Positions 54,194 to 61,914 of a stretch of DNA of 64,000 bases are shown one piece after another. The notes under the pieces were generated by a model. The model was not told where the DNA came from. It saw nothing but the letters and a program-made list of their open reading frames with translations, and made no database searches. Positions within the stretch are counted from its first letter, which is position 1. Each line of letters starts with the position of its first letter. The position numbers and the translations under genes were made by a program. The DNA comes from Streptomyces antnestii (GTDB lineage: Bacteria; Actinomycetota; Actinomycetes; Streptomycetales; Streptomycetaceae), in NCBI RefSeq assembly GCF_004005495.1, contig NZ_RZYA01000001.1, positions 930,001 through 994,000 on the forward strand. Reading direction: 5' to 3'.

Positions 54194-55830
54194 GCAGGAA
54201 CGGGGCCGCCCACTACACCGACGCCGACCGCGACGTCCTGATCATCGGCGCCGGTCCGTCCGGCGTCACCTCGGCCCGCGTGCTGGCCGAGAGCGGGTTC
54301 AAGGTGACCGTCCTGGAGCAGGGTGACTGGACGAACCTCGCCGACTACCCGAGCACCCGGCCGGACCGTGAGCTGCTGGTGGCCGGCCCGTGGAACCCGA
54401 ACCCCAACATCCGGCGTGCGCCCAGCGATTACCCGGTCAACGACGACGAGTCCGACGTCCACACCTTCATGTACAACGGCGTGGGCGGCAGCAGCATCCT
54501 GTTCGCCGCCGAGTGGCCGCGGATGATCCCATCCGACTTCCGGGTCAAGACGCTCGACGGGATCGCCGACGACTGGCCGCTGACCTATGAAGACCTGCAG
54601 CCGTACTACGAGATGATCGACGAGATGATCGGTGTCTCGGGGCGCGGTGGCAACACGGCCTACCCGCCGGGTGAGGCGCCACCGCAGCCCCCGCTGCCGA
54701 TCGGCAGGATCGGCGAGGTCGCCGCGCGTGGGATGAACCGGCTCGGCTACCAGTGGTGGCCCGGAACGCACGCCATCCTGTCGCGAGCCATGGGCAATCG
54801 TGGCGGATGCGCGCGCTGGGCAACCTGCAGCAGTGGTTGCCCCGAGGGCGCCAAGGCGTCCTTCGACGTGGCGATGTGGCCGGCCGCGATCGCCGCGGGT
54901 GTCGAGCTGATCACCGGCGCGCGCGCCCGCCAGGTGACTGTCTCCGACAAGGGCCTTGCCACCGGCGCGACCTGGATCGACCGCAAGGGCGTCGAGCGCC
55001 ACTCTGCAGCTCCCATAGTGATCGTGTGCGCCAACGGCATCGGCACGCCGCGCCTGCTCCAATTGTCCTCCTCGTCGCGGTTCCCGGACGGCCTCGGCAA
55101 CTCCTCCGGTTACGTCGGGCGCAACCTGATGATGCACCCGGTGGCCACGGTCTTCGGCGCGTACGAGGACGAACTCGAGAGCTGGCTGGGACCGTTCGGC
55201 CAGCCGATCTGGTCGATGCAGTTCGCCGAGACCAACATCGACCGCGGTTTCCGCCGCGGCGCGAAGTGGACCATCGCGCCGGTCCCGGGACCGGTCGAGA
55301 TCCTGCAGCGCCTGGCTTCGCTGCCGCTGGCCGAGCGCAGCGGCGCTGCGGGCCACCGGCTCGTCGAGCGCTTCCAGGGCAAGTGCTTCGAGTGGTCGGC
55401 CTCGGTCGAGGACCTGCCGGTCTTCGACAACACCGTCACACTCGACCCCGAGCGCACGGACAGCGACGGGATCCCGATCCCGAAACTGCGCTACACGATG
55501 TCCGAGGAGAGCAGACGTGCCCTCGACTGGAACATCGACCGGCTCGTCGAGGTCCACGAGGCATCGGGCGCCACCTTCACCCACCGGGTCGACTACATGC
55601 CGGAGATGGGCTGGCACCTGCTGGGCACGGCCCGTTGTGGAGACGACCCCGAGACGTCGGTGGTGGACGGCTACGGCCGGTCGCACGACGTACCCAACCT
55701 GTACGTCTTCGACGGGAGCGTGTTCGTCACCTCCTCGTCCGTCAATCCGACCTCTACCATCACCGCCTTCGCGCTGCGGGCTGCCGAGCACCTCGCCGAG
55801 AATGCCGCCAACCAAAGGACTCCGCTGTGA
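54190..55830 (+). CDS. GMC-family FAD-dependent oxidoreductase (large subunit)
   Basis: A 546-aa flavoprotein with FAD motif IIGAGPSGVTSARVLA at residues 17-32 and a Cys cluster CARWATCSSGCPEGAK near 214. A C-terminal GMC domain has the catalytic His in MGWHLLGTARCG and Asn in SVNPTSTITAF. The start is a GTG overlapping the aldehyde dehydrogenase stop. The stop overlaps the small subunit start (GTGA). It oxidises alcohols to aldehydes or ketones. The Cys-rich layout is close to the gluconate/sorbitol dehydrogenase type, which donates electrons to a membrane chain. The substrate is unknown. Confidence 0.9.
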   Translation: MSRNGAAHYTDADRDVLIIGAGPSGVTSARVLAESGFKVTVLEQGDWTNLADYPSTRPDRELLVAGPWNPNPNIRRAPSDYPVNDDESDVHTFMYNGVGGSSILFAAEWPRMIPSDFRVKTLDGIADDWPLTYEDLQPYYEMIDEMIGVSGRGGNTAYPPGEAPPQPPLPIGRIGEVAARGMNRLGYQWWPGTHAILSRAMGNRGGCARWATCSSGCPEGAKASFDVAMWPAAIAAGVELITGARARQVTVSDKGLATGATWIDRKGVERHSAAPIVIVCANGIGTPRLLQLSSSSRFPDGLGNSSGYVGRNLMMHPVATVFGAYEDELESWLGPFGQPIWSMQFAETNIDRGFRRGAKWTIAPVPGPVEILQRLASLPLAERSGAAGHRLVERFQGKCFEWSASVEDLPVFDNTVTLDPERTDSDGIPIPKLRYTMSEESRRALDWNIDRLVEVHEASGATFTHRVDYMPEMGWHLLGTARCGDDPETSVVDGYGRSHDVPNLYVFDGSVFVTSSSVNPTSTITAFALRAAEHLAENAANQRTPL

Positions 55831-56267
55831 CTGTGACCGTGAACGTGTCGCTGACAGGCCGGGCCCGCCTTGGGGCGATCAGGCTTGCCGACCTGTGGTT
55901 CCCCGGCAGCGCGGTCTCGCCTGCGATGACCGCCCTGCCGGAGTACGCCGCGCTGCTCGACGTCGCGTTGGCGGCGAACGCCGAGTTGACTGCTGCCTTC
56001 CTGGAGATCGCCGAGCGCGCCGCCGACGTGGCCGAGCTGACAGCGCAGACGCTCGAGAACTGGCCCGCTGACGTTGTCGAGGGTGCGTACACCGTCGCGA
56101 TGTGCGCCTACTACATGTCGAAGGCAGTGCGCACCGCCATCGGCTACCCCGGCCAGCAGCGTGTGCCCGCCGCCCGCGACATCGGAAACCCAGCGCTCAT
56201 CGAGGAGTTGCTCGCTCCGGTCCTGGCCCGTGGGGCGCTTTATGTCGCCACGCCTGCCCTGCAGTAG
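55827..56267 (+). CDS. Probable small subunit of the GMC oxidoreductase
   Basis: A 146-aa, helical protein encoded directly after the GMC gene with a GTGA overlap. It contains LPEYAALLDVALAANAELT, then YYMSKAVRTAIGYPGQQRVP. The Gly-Tyr-Pro-Gly near the end recalls the gamma-type subunits of gluconate 2-dehydrogenase. No signal peptide was recognised. A subunit or chaperone for the flavoprotein is likely. The family match is weak and rests mainly on gene order. Confidence 0.65.
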   Translation: MTVTVNVSLTGRARLGAIRLADLWFPGSAVSPAMTALPEYAALLDVALAANAELTAAFLEIAERAADVAELTAQTLENWPADVVEGAYTVAMCAYYMSKAVRTAIGYPGQQRVPAARDIGNPALIEELLAPVLARGALYVATPALQ

Positions 56268-56350
56268 CCGGATCCACAGGGCCCGGACCGGTGGGCATGC
56301 CGGTCGCCGGCGAACGGTGTTTCTGCAGGAAATTCCCGGACGCCGGTACG

Positions 56351-56363
56351 CAGCACATTGCAC
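56351..56363. promoter_or_regulatory. Regulon palindrome site 6 (CAGCA-CAT-TGCAC, degenerate)
   Basis: Matches the palindrome at eight of ten fixed positions, 127 bp before the monooxygenase-esterase start. Confidence 0.35.
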
Positions 56364-56490
56364 CAGCGCGGACGAAAAATGCCACGCTCCTGCACCAGTA
56401 TTCACATCGTCATTTCGCTAGCCTCGACGAAGTCAGGCAAAGGAATTTGACCGATTCTCAGACATGACTTCCAGTAGAAGGGTTCGGGAA

Positions 56491-59094
56491 ATGATCCGTG
56501 TTGATGCGGTCGTGATTGGCGCCGGATTCGCCGGTGTCTATGCAGTCCACAAGCTCCGGGACGAAGTCGGGCTGCAGGTGCGGGGCATCGAGGCGGCGGA
56601 GACCGTCGGCGGTGTCTGGCACTGGAACCGCTACCCCGGGGCTCGGTGCGACGTTCACTCGACGTCCTACTCCTACAGCTTCTCCGACGAGTTGACGCAG
56701 AGCTGGGAATGGACCGAGGCATACGCGCCCCAGCCGGAGATCAAGGCATACCTGAACCACGCCGCGGACTGCCTCGACGTCCGCAAGGAGTTCGCCTTCA
56801 ATACGCGGGTCACCTCGGTGGTCTGGGAGGACGACGAGCAGCGCTGGACCGTCAGCACCGACCGAGGTGATACCTACAGCGCTCAGTTCGTGGTCGGCGC
56901 CCAGGGCAACCTCTCCGTGGCGAAAGACCCAACCGAATTCGTCGGGCTCGACAACTTCCAGGGCGAGAAGTACTTCACGAGCAGCTGGCCAGCCGAGGAG
57001 GTCGACTTCTCGGGCAAGCGGGTCTGTCTCGTCGGCACCGGTTCCACCGGAACGCAGATCGCCGAGGTCATCGCGAAGACCGCGGGTCATCTGACGATCA
57101 TGCAGCGGACAGCCAACTTCGCCGTGCCGGGTCTGAACCACACCGTGGAACCTGAGCAGCGGACCTGGAACGCCCAGAACGCGGCGGCGCTCCGGGCCCG
57201 GGACCGGCTGAACTTCTACGGAGTCACCATCGGCGAAGACCTTGCCCCGCTGCCGTCGGCCGCCGGCATGCCCGACGACGAACGGCAGGCGCTGTTCGAC
57301 ACGAACTGGCCGGCCGGCGGTGACGCGTTCCTGCAGATCATCGCGGACCTGGTGGTCAACGAGGAGTCCAACAAGCACGTTTCTGACTATGTCCGTGACC
57401 GCATCAGGGACCGGGTGAACGACCCGGAGGTGGCAGAACTTCTGTGCCCCACCGACCATCCGATCCTGTCCAAGCGGATTGTGCTCGAGAACGGGTACTA
57501 CGACATCTTCAACCAGGACAACGTCAGCCTGGTCAGCGTCAAGAACAACCCGATCGAGCGGTACACCGAGCGTGGCCTGCGGCTCGCCGATGGTACTGCG
57601 CACGAGTTCGACATGATCGTCATGGCGACCGGATTCGACTCGATCACCGGACCGGTCAAGGCGCTGGGGCTGCGAGGTCGCAACGGAGTGGCCCTGGACG
57701 ACGTGTGGGCGGACGGTCCGGTCACCTATGTGGGATCGGCGATCCCCGGCTTCCCGAACTTCTTCCTCATCGTCGGACCGACCGGACCAGCGGCGTTCTA
57801 CAACAACCCGGTGTCGATCGAAGACTTCGTCGACCACACGGCCTCGGCCATCAAGTCGACGCTCGATTCCGGTTGCGGCGTCATCGAGGCCACCGAGGAC
57901 GCGGCCCGGCGTTGGTACGCGATCGCGAGCGGACTCTTCGACAACTCGCTGCTCCCGTACGCCAACTCCTGGTACCGCGGCGTGAACGTGCCAGGGAAGA
58001 AGCCCGCGACCTACATCCTGCTCGCCTCCGGGGTGCTGTGGCGGGCATACGCCGCGGCGATCAAAGCGAGCGGCATGGGCGGCTTCGCACTCGACGGCGT
58101 CGAGCGCTCTGTGCCGCCGGTCCTGAAGCTCGGCTGGGCGGCCACCCGTCTGTTCGACGAGATGCTCCTCCAGCTGGCCGGCGAGACGCCGCCGCCGCTC
58201 AGGGAGCTGGACATCGCGACGTACCGCGAGATGGCCGACGGGTTCACGGCGGCCGGCGGTATCGCGCCGCGCGACCTCGCGGTCGCCGACACCACGTACA
58301 GCGGTCCAGGGGGCGACCTGCCCATGCGGGTGTTCACGCCCCGTGGCGAAGCCCCGAAGCCGGTAGTGATGTACCTCTTCGGCGGAGGCTTCGTAAGCGG
58401 CAGTGTGGAGGCCCACGACAACCTGCTGCGCCTGATGGCGGACGAGCTCGACGTCGTCGTCGCCGCTCCGCAGTACCGGCTGGCTCCAGAGAACCCGTTC
58501 CCGGCCGCGCCGGACGACGCGTACGCCGCGTTGCAGTGGGTGGCCGCGAACATAGACTCCTACGGCGGCGACCCCGAACGGATCGTGATCGCAGGGGAGA
58601 GCTCTGGGGGCAACCTGGCTGCCGTGACGGCGCTGCGGGCCCGCGACGAGCACGGTCCGGCCCTGATCGGCCAGGCACTGTTCGAGCCGGCCATCGACGC
58701 CGAGGCGGACACCGCGTCCCGCCGTGAGTACGCCGAGGACTGGCTCATGTCCGCAGCGGACGCCGCCACGTGCTGGAGCTACTACCTCGGTGAGGACCTG
58801 AAGCACGCAGCGTCGCCGCTGGCCTCCCCTCTGCGTGCGAGCAGCCTCGTCGGCCTCCCGCCGGCAGCGGTTGTCACCGCCGAATGCGACATCCTGCGCG
58901 ACGAGGGCGAGCAGTACGCAGCGGCCCTGCAACAGGCGGGCGTTCCGACCACACTGGTTCGGATGCCTGGCACCGTGCACGGAGGCCTGCCGTTCATCGA
59001 GTGGCTTCCGGAGTACCGGGCCGCGTTCACGGCCATCAGCGATCTCGTGGCCCGGACCGGCGCGCCGGCGACCGAGGTCCTGACCGAGGCCTGA
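56491..59094 (+). CDS. Fused Baeyer-Villiger-type monooxygenase and alpha/beta-hydrolase
   Basis: An 867-aa fusion. Residues 1-540 form a class B flavoprotein monooxygenase with two Rossmann motifs (VIGAGFAGVYAVHKL at residue 8 on, VGTGSTGTQIAEVI near 189) and the GGVWHWNRYPGARCD motif. The Baeyer-Villiger fingerprint FxGxxxHxxxWP appears as FQGEKYFTSSWP, so the His is replaced by Phe162. Residues about 600-860 are an HSL-type hydrolase with nucleophile Ser704 (GESSGG), Asp800 (ECDILRDE) and His830 (TVHGG). Its oxyanion HGGG is FGGG (Phe630). The fusion suggests ketone to ester to alcohol plus acid in one protein. An ATG at 56464 is an alternative start. Its stop overlaps the P450 start (TGATG). 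Confidence 0.88.
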   Translation: MIRVDAVVIGAGFAGVYAVHKLRDEVGLQVRGIEAAETVGGVWHWNRYPGARCDVHSTSYSYSFSDELTQSWEWTEAYAPQPEIKAYLNHAADCLDVRKEFAFNTRVTSVVWEDDEQRWTVSTDRGDTYSAQFVVGAQGNLSVAKDPTEFVGLDNFQGEKYFTSSWPAEEVDFSGKRVCLVGTGSTGTQIAEVIAKTAGHLTIMQRTANFAVPGLNHTVEPEQRTWNAQNAAALRARDRLNFYGVTIGEDLAPLPSAAGMPDDERQALFDTNWPAGGDAFLQIIADLVVNEESNKHVSDYVRDRIRDRVNDPEVAELLCPTDHPILSKRIVLENGYYDIFNQDNVSLVSVKNNPIERYTERGLRLADGTAHEFDMIVMATGFDSITGPVKALGLRGRNGVALDDVWADGPVTYVGSAIPGFPNFFLIVGPTGPAAFYNNPVSIEDFVDHTASAIKSTLDSGCGVIEATEDAARRWYAIASGLFDNSLLPYANSWYRGVNVPGKKPATYILLASGVLWRAYAAAIKASGMGGFALDGVERSVPPVLKLGWAATRLFDEMLLQLAGETPPPLRELDIATYREMADGFTAAGGIAPRDLAVADTTYSGPGGDLPMRVFTPRGEAPKPVVMYLFGGGFVSGSVEAHDNLLRLMADELDVVVAAPQYRLAPENPFPAAPDDAYAALQWVAANIDSYGGDPERIVIAGESSGGNLAAVTALRARDEHGPALIGQALFEPAIDAEADTASRREYAEDWLMSAADAATCWSYYLGEDLKHAASPLASPLRASSLVGLPPAAVVTAECDILRDEGEQYAAALQQAGVPTTLVRMPGTVHGGLPFIEWLPEYRAAFTAISDLVARTGAPATEVLTEA

Positions 59095-60434
59095 TGAGGC
59101 TCTCTCGTATGTGGGCTGATGCGACGTCCCGCCCGTCCGCGGCAGCGCTGCCGCGGACGGGCGGGGTTCCCATACCTGCAGGGGGGACGGAACAACTCGG
59201 GGATGAGCATGGGCCCGAGCGGGTCGATCTCTTCGACCGCCGCTTCGTTGCCGACCCGTTTCCCACGCTGATGGCGCTGCGTGGGGCTGCCCCGGTGTAT
59301 CGCGATCCCGGGACCGGTCTGTGGCTCGTCAGCAGGTATGCAGATGTGCGGGAGATTCTCCTGGATCCCTCGACCTACCGGCCGGACAATGCCCAGAACG
59401 TTGTCGCCCGGCTCTCGGTGCCGGCCCTTCGTGTCCTTGCCGCAGCTGGCTTCACGCTCCCACCTGCTCTCGCCAACAACGGCGGACCCAGCCACTTTCC
59501 GATTCGTCGACTGGTCTCCCGCTTCTTCAACTCGGATCAGGTCAGCGCCGCAGCTCCGCTGATAGAGAAGACAGCGGAAGAACTGCTGACCGCTGTTCGG
59601 CACGTGCTTGAGCGCGGCGAGGTATGCGATCTGGTCACCGCATTCGCGCGGCCGCTGCCGTGCCATGTGATGATGCGCATGCTCGGAATCGAGAACATGC
59701 CGGCTACGACATTGCAGGGATGGAGCGATGCGGCCCTGGAGCTGTTCTACGGTCGCCCGTCAGCCGATCGGCAGCTGGAACTGGCCACACAGGTAGCCGA
59801 CTTCTATCGATGGTTGTCAGGGCTCGTCGCTGATGCCCCGGAAGGCGGCCTGATGGGGGCGTTGCGCAGGCACCGGCTGCCGGATGCTGAAAAGCTCGGT
59901 GATTCGACGGTCGTGGCGGTGTGTTTCTTCGTCTTCGTCGCGGGCCACTCCACCACCGCACTGCTGATCTCCACCTTGTTGCACCGGGCGCTGACCGAGC
60001 CTGGCCTGTGGTCACGCGTGTCGGACGAGGCGGACGTGGCTGAAGGATGGGTAGAGGAGGTTCTACGGCGTGAGCCACCGGTAACGAGTTGGCGGCGGGT
60101 CACGACGGGACCGGTAACCCTGAGCGGGGTCGATGTACCGCCGGACGCGCCATTGCTGTTGATGCTCATGGGCAGTGGATCGGATCCGGAGGTCTTCGCC
60201 GATCCGGAGCGGATGTGCCCAGGCAGGGCGAATGTCCGCCATCACCTGGCCTTCGGCGTAGGCCGCCACCGCTGCCCGGGCGCTTCCTTGGCACGAACGG
60301 AGGCGGCTTTGGCGCTGCGGGCTGCGGCTCGACGCCTGCCGCAAGCGCGTCTCGCGATGGCTGACGCAGAACCACCGATGCTCGGCCTGCTGTCCTTTAG
60401 GGGGCCTTTGCAGGTCGTGGTGGCCCCGCACTAA
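59094..60434 (+). CDS. Cytochrome P450
   Basis: A 446-aa P450 with heme-ligand Cys394 (FGVGRHRCPG), ExxR at Glu322/Arg325 and an I-helix motif AGHSTT in which the usual acidic residue is Ser286. It should hydroxylate an aliphatic carbon; the altered acid-alcohol pair may affect proton delivery. It overlaps the monooxygenase-esterase gene by one base and closes the island, ending 34 bp before the tRNA-Pro fragment. The electron donor is likely the 3Fe-4S ferredoxin at 34514. No reductase is seen. Confidence 0.9.
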   Translation: MRLSRMWADATSRPSAAALPRTGGVPIPAGGTEQLGDEHGPERVDLFDRRFVADPFPTLMALRGAAPVYRDPGTGLWLVSRYADVREILLDPSTYRPDNAQNVVARLSVPALRVLAAAGFTLPPALANNGGPSHFPIRRLVSRFFNSDQVSAAAPLIEKTAEELLTAVRHVLERGEVCDLVTAFARPLPCHVMMRMLGIENMPATTLQGWSDAALELFYGRPSADRQLELATQVADFYRWLSGLVADAPEGGLMGALRRHRLPDAEKLGDSTVVAVCFFVFVAGHSTTALLISTLLHRALTEPGLWSRVSDEADVAEGWVEEVLRREPPVTSWRRVTTGPVTLSGVDVPPDAPLLLMLMGSGSDPEVFADPERMCPGRANVRHHLAFGVGRHRCPGASLARTEAALALRAAARRLPQARLAMADAEPPMLGLLSFRGPLQVVVAPH

Positions 60435-60468
60435 GGCAATACATCTACGTCTCTAGTTGCCTGAAACG

Positions 60469-60510
60469 CTGGGGGTCAAGGGGTCGCAGGTTCAAATCCT
60501 GTCGTCCCGA
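60469..60510 (+). mobile_element. attR-like 3' half of a tRNA-Pro(GGG) gene
   Basis: The sequence reads as the anticodon loop (C-T-GGG-GG), 3' anticodon stem TCAAG, variable loop, T-arm GCAGG-TTCAAAT-CCTGT and acceptor strand CGTCCCG with discriminator A. The upstream flank cannot pair to complete the anticodon stem, and there is no 5' acceptor strand, so this is not a working tRNA gene. Such 3' halves are left at the far end of elements that integrate into tRNA genes. Orientation puts the element on its left (P450 side) and the original chromosome on its right. Two copies of TCGAACGT (60515-60522 and 60524-60531) lie just beyond. Confidence 0.75.
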
Positions 60511-60539
60511 CAGTTCGAACGTATCGAACGTCGCAGGTG

Positions 60540-60567
60540 AAGGGCCGTTTTCAAAACGGCCCTTTTT
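60540..60567 (+). terminator. Rho-independent terminator (tRNA-Pro transcript)
   Basis: A perfect 11-bp stem (AGGGCCGTTTT and complement, one-base loop) with a run of five T. It stands 30 bp after the tRNA-Pro fragment and is probably the native terminator of the original tRNA gene. Confidence 0.85.
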
Positions 60568-60580
60568 CTGTTCCCGGGCC

Positions 60581-60619
60581 CGCTCCCTGGGAGCGCCGGG
60601 AGGGAGCGCGCTCCCTCCC
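60581..60619. repeat. Two adjacent GC-rich palindromes
   Basis: CGCTCCC-T-GGGAGCG at 60581-60595 and GGGAGGGAGCGCGCTCCCTCCC (22 bp) at 60598-60619 are both perfect dyads. A third, CGCTCCCAGTGGGAGCG, is at 60776-60792. All share GCTCCC. They may bind a protein or be strong stems in a transcript. Confidence 0.6.
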
Positions 60620-60775
60620 AGTCCCCTTAACTGATTGCTCCCACTCGGGCCGCTGTCCACATATTCGATTTCTTGCTCGCGCGTTCACATTCTTGTCCGT
60701 TTTGTGGCCGCAGGCTCCCCGTCGTTCGGGGTGTCTTATAGGTATGGGACTTCCGCTCTTCGCGCAGGTCACACT

Positions 60776-60792
60776 CGCTCCCAGTGGGAGCG
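60776..60792. repeat. GCTCCC palindrome, third copy
   Basis: CGCTCCCA-G-TGGGAGCG is a perfect dyad with a one-base centre, of the same core as those at 60581-60619. Confidence 0.55.
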
Positions 60793-60805
60793 GGGCTGGG
60801 AGCAG

Positions 60806-60895
60806 CGTCCCCATATCAGGATCCGAGGGTATGGGGTCATGCGAAATTTTGGCCCCATGTCCGATTTCGGGGACCCCATATGTCGGATTCTTGTC
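60806..60895. repeat. Cluster of CCCCAT-type repeats
   Basis: CCCCATATC (about 60809), the inverted TATGGGG (about 60830), CCCCATGTCCGATTTC (about 60853) and CCCCATATGTCGGATTC (about 60874) form direct and inverted repeats within 90 bp. The stretch is non-coding and less GC-rich than its surroundings. Its role is unknown. Confidence 0.5.
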
Positions 60896-61232
60896 CGGGC
60901 CTGCGCGGCATCGAGACGTTGAACGCGGTTGCGGGATGCTGCATAGCTGGGCAGGGGGCTCGCGGCAGTGATAAGCCGGTTCTCGTCGGCCATCGGGGGG
61001 CGGTTCTCCAGCGGGAGGCTTCACGGCCAGCTCTCGCGGACGGCGGCCGCACCCTCGCGCCGCAGCACGGTCACCTGCTTCCCGAAGGCACGCGGGCTCA
61101 GCTGGTGAATGGGTCTATCCGGGAGAGCTCCGACGCTGTGATCACACCAGCCACCGCTGGATCATCGCAGCTGCAGATGTCGCTGGTTCCGACTGAAGCT
61201 TTGCGTATTCGACGACCAAGAGGGAGAGCGAC

Positions 61233-61610
61233 GTGGGGCTGACGCTGTTCCCGGGAGACGGAGACACCAGCAGTCCCGATGTCGCCTGGTCCTACAGCGA
61301 CTTCGCTGCTTTCCGGCGTCAGCTGGCGCAGGCTGAGGGGTTCGCTCTCTCCGAGATGCGGGGCTTCGGTGGCGAGCGACCCTGGAGTGATGTCTCCACC
61401 TCGCTCAAGTCACTCCTCGATCGCCCCGACGACGGCGGAGGCGAGCTCTCGCCCATCGAGTGCGCCGCACTCCTGCCCCGCTTGGAGGTGATCGTCGACC
61501 AGTGGCGGAACGAGGTTGACGTTCCTCAGACGCACATCGATGCGGCCCAACAACTGACGGTCGTTCTGCGGCTCTGCGTCGCGATGAACGTCGAACTCCT
61601 TTTCCTCTGA
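61233..61610 (+). CDS. Small hypothetical protein
   Basis: A 125-aa soluble protein. GGGAGAGCG precedes the GTG at 61233. It is helical in the C-terminal half (LPRLEVIVDQWRN, then QQLTVVLRLCVAMN) and has a segment with GGERPWSDV. No motif is recognised. It is separated by about 300 bp from the ABC-type operon and has typical high-GC codon use, unlike that operon, so it is probably chromosomal. Confidence 0.65.
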   Translation: MGLTLFPGDGDTSSPDVAWSYSDFAAFRRQLAQAEGFALSEMRGFGGERPWSDVSTSLKSLLDRPDDGGGELSPIECAALLPRLEVIVDQWRNEVDVPQTHIDAAQQLTVVLRLCVAMNVELLFL

Positions 61611-61914
61611 TGTCCACGAAGCCGGGGCCGTTCCTCACGCTCCCGCAGATACGGGACAGCCCTTGAAGCGTGTTGCAGAACGCTGCGTTCGGGCAGGTCA
61701 GTGCCGGGTATCGGCTGCTCTGCTCATGGGCGCCGCACGCGCGGGGGTGAGCTACTTCCACGGCTGCTACTCGGTCGGCGACGACACTGCGGCGGGCAAC
61801 CTCCAAAGGTTACCGACCATGTGTTCGAATAGTGGTTTGCTGAGAGCTAACGAGCTGGCACGTACTGTGGTCAACCCATAGATGTCGTGAGCGTTGCCCC
61901 GTTACAGTGCCCGG
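61611..61914. other. Intergenic region before the ABC-three-component operon
   Basis: About 300 bp with no convincing gene. The base composition begins to drop here. The promoter of the next operon should lie in the last 100 bp, where TACTGT (61863-61868) could be a -10 element. Confidence 0.4.

Noticed and set aside
60434..60512. A complete tRNA gene
   Set aside because: Only the anticodon loop to acceptor 3' strand is present. The upstream bases do not form the 5' anticodon stem, D-arm or acceptor strand.
60776..60895. A CRISPR array
   Set aside because: The repeats are short, unevenly spaced and mostly palindromic; there is no constant repeat-spacer unit. No array was seen anywhere in the window.
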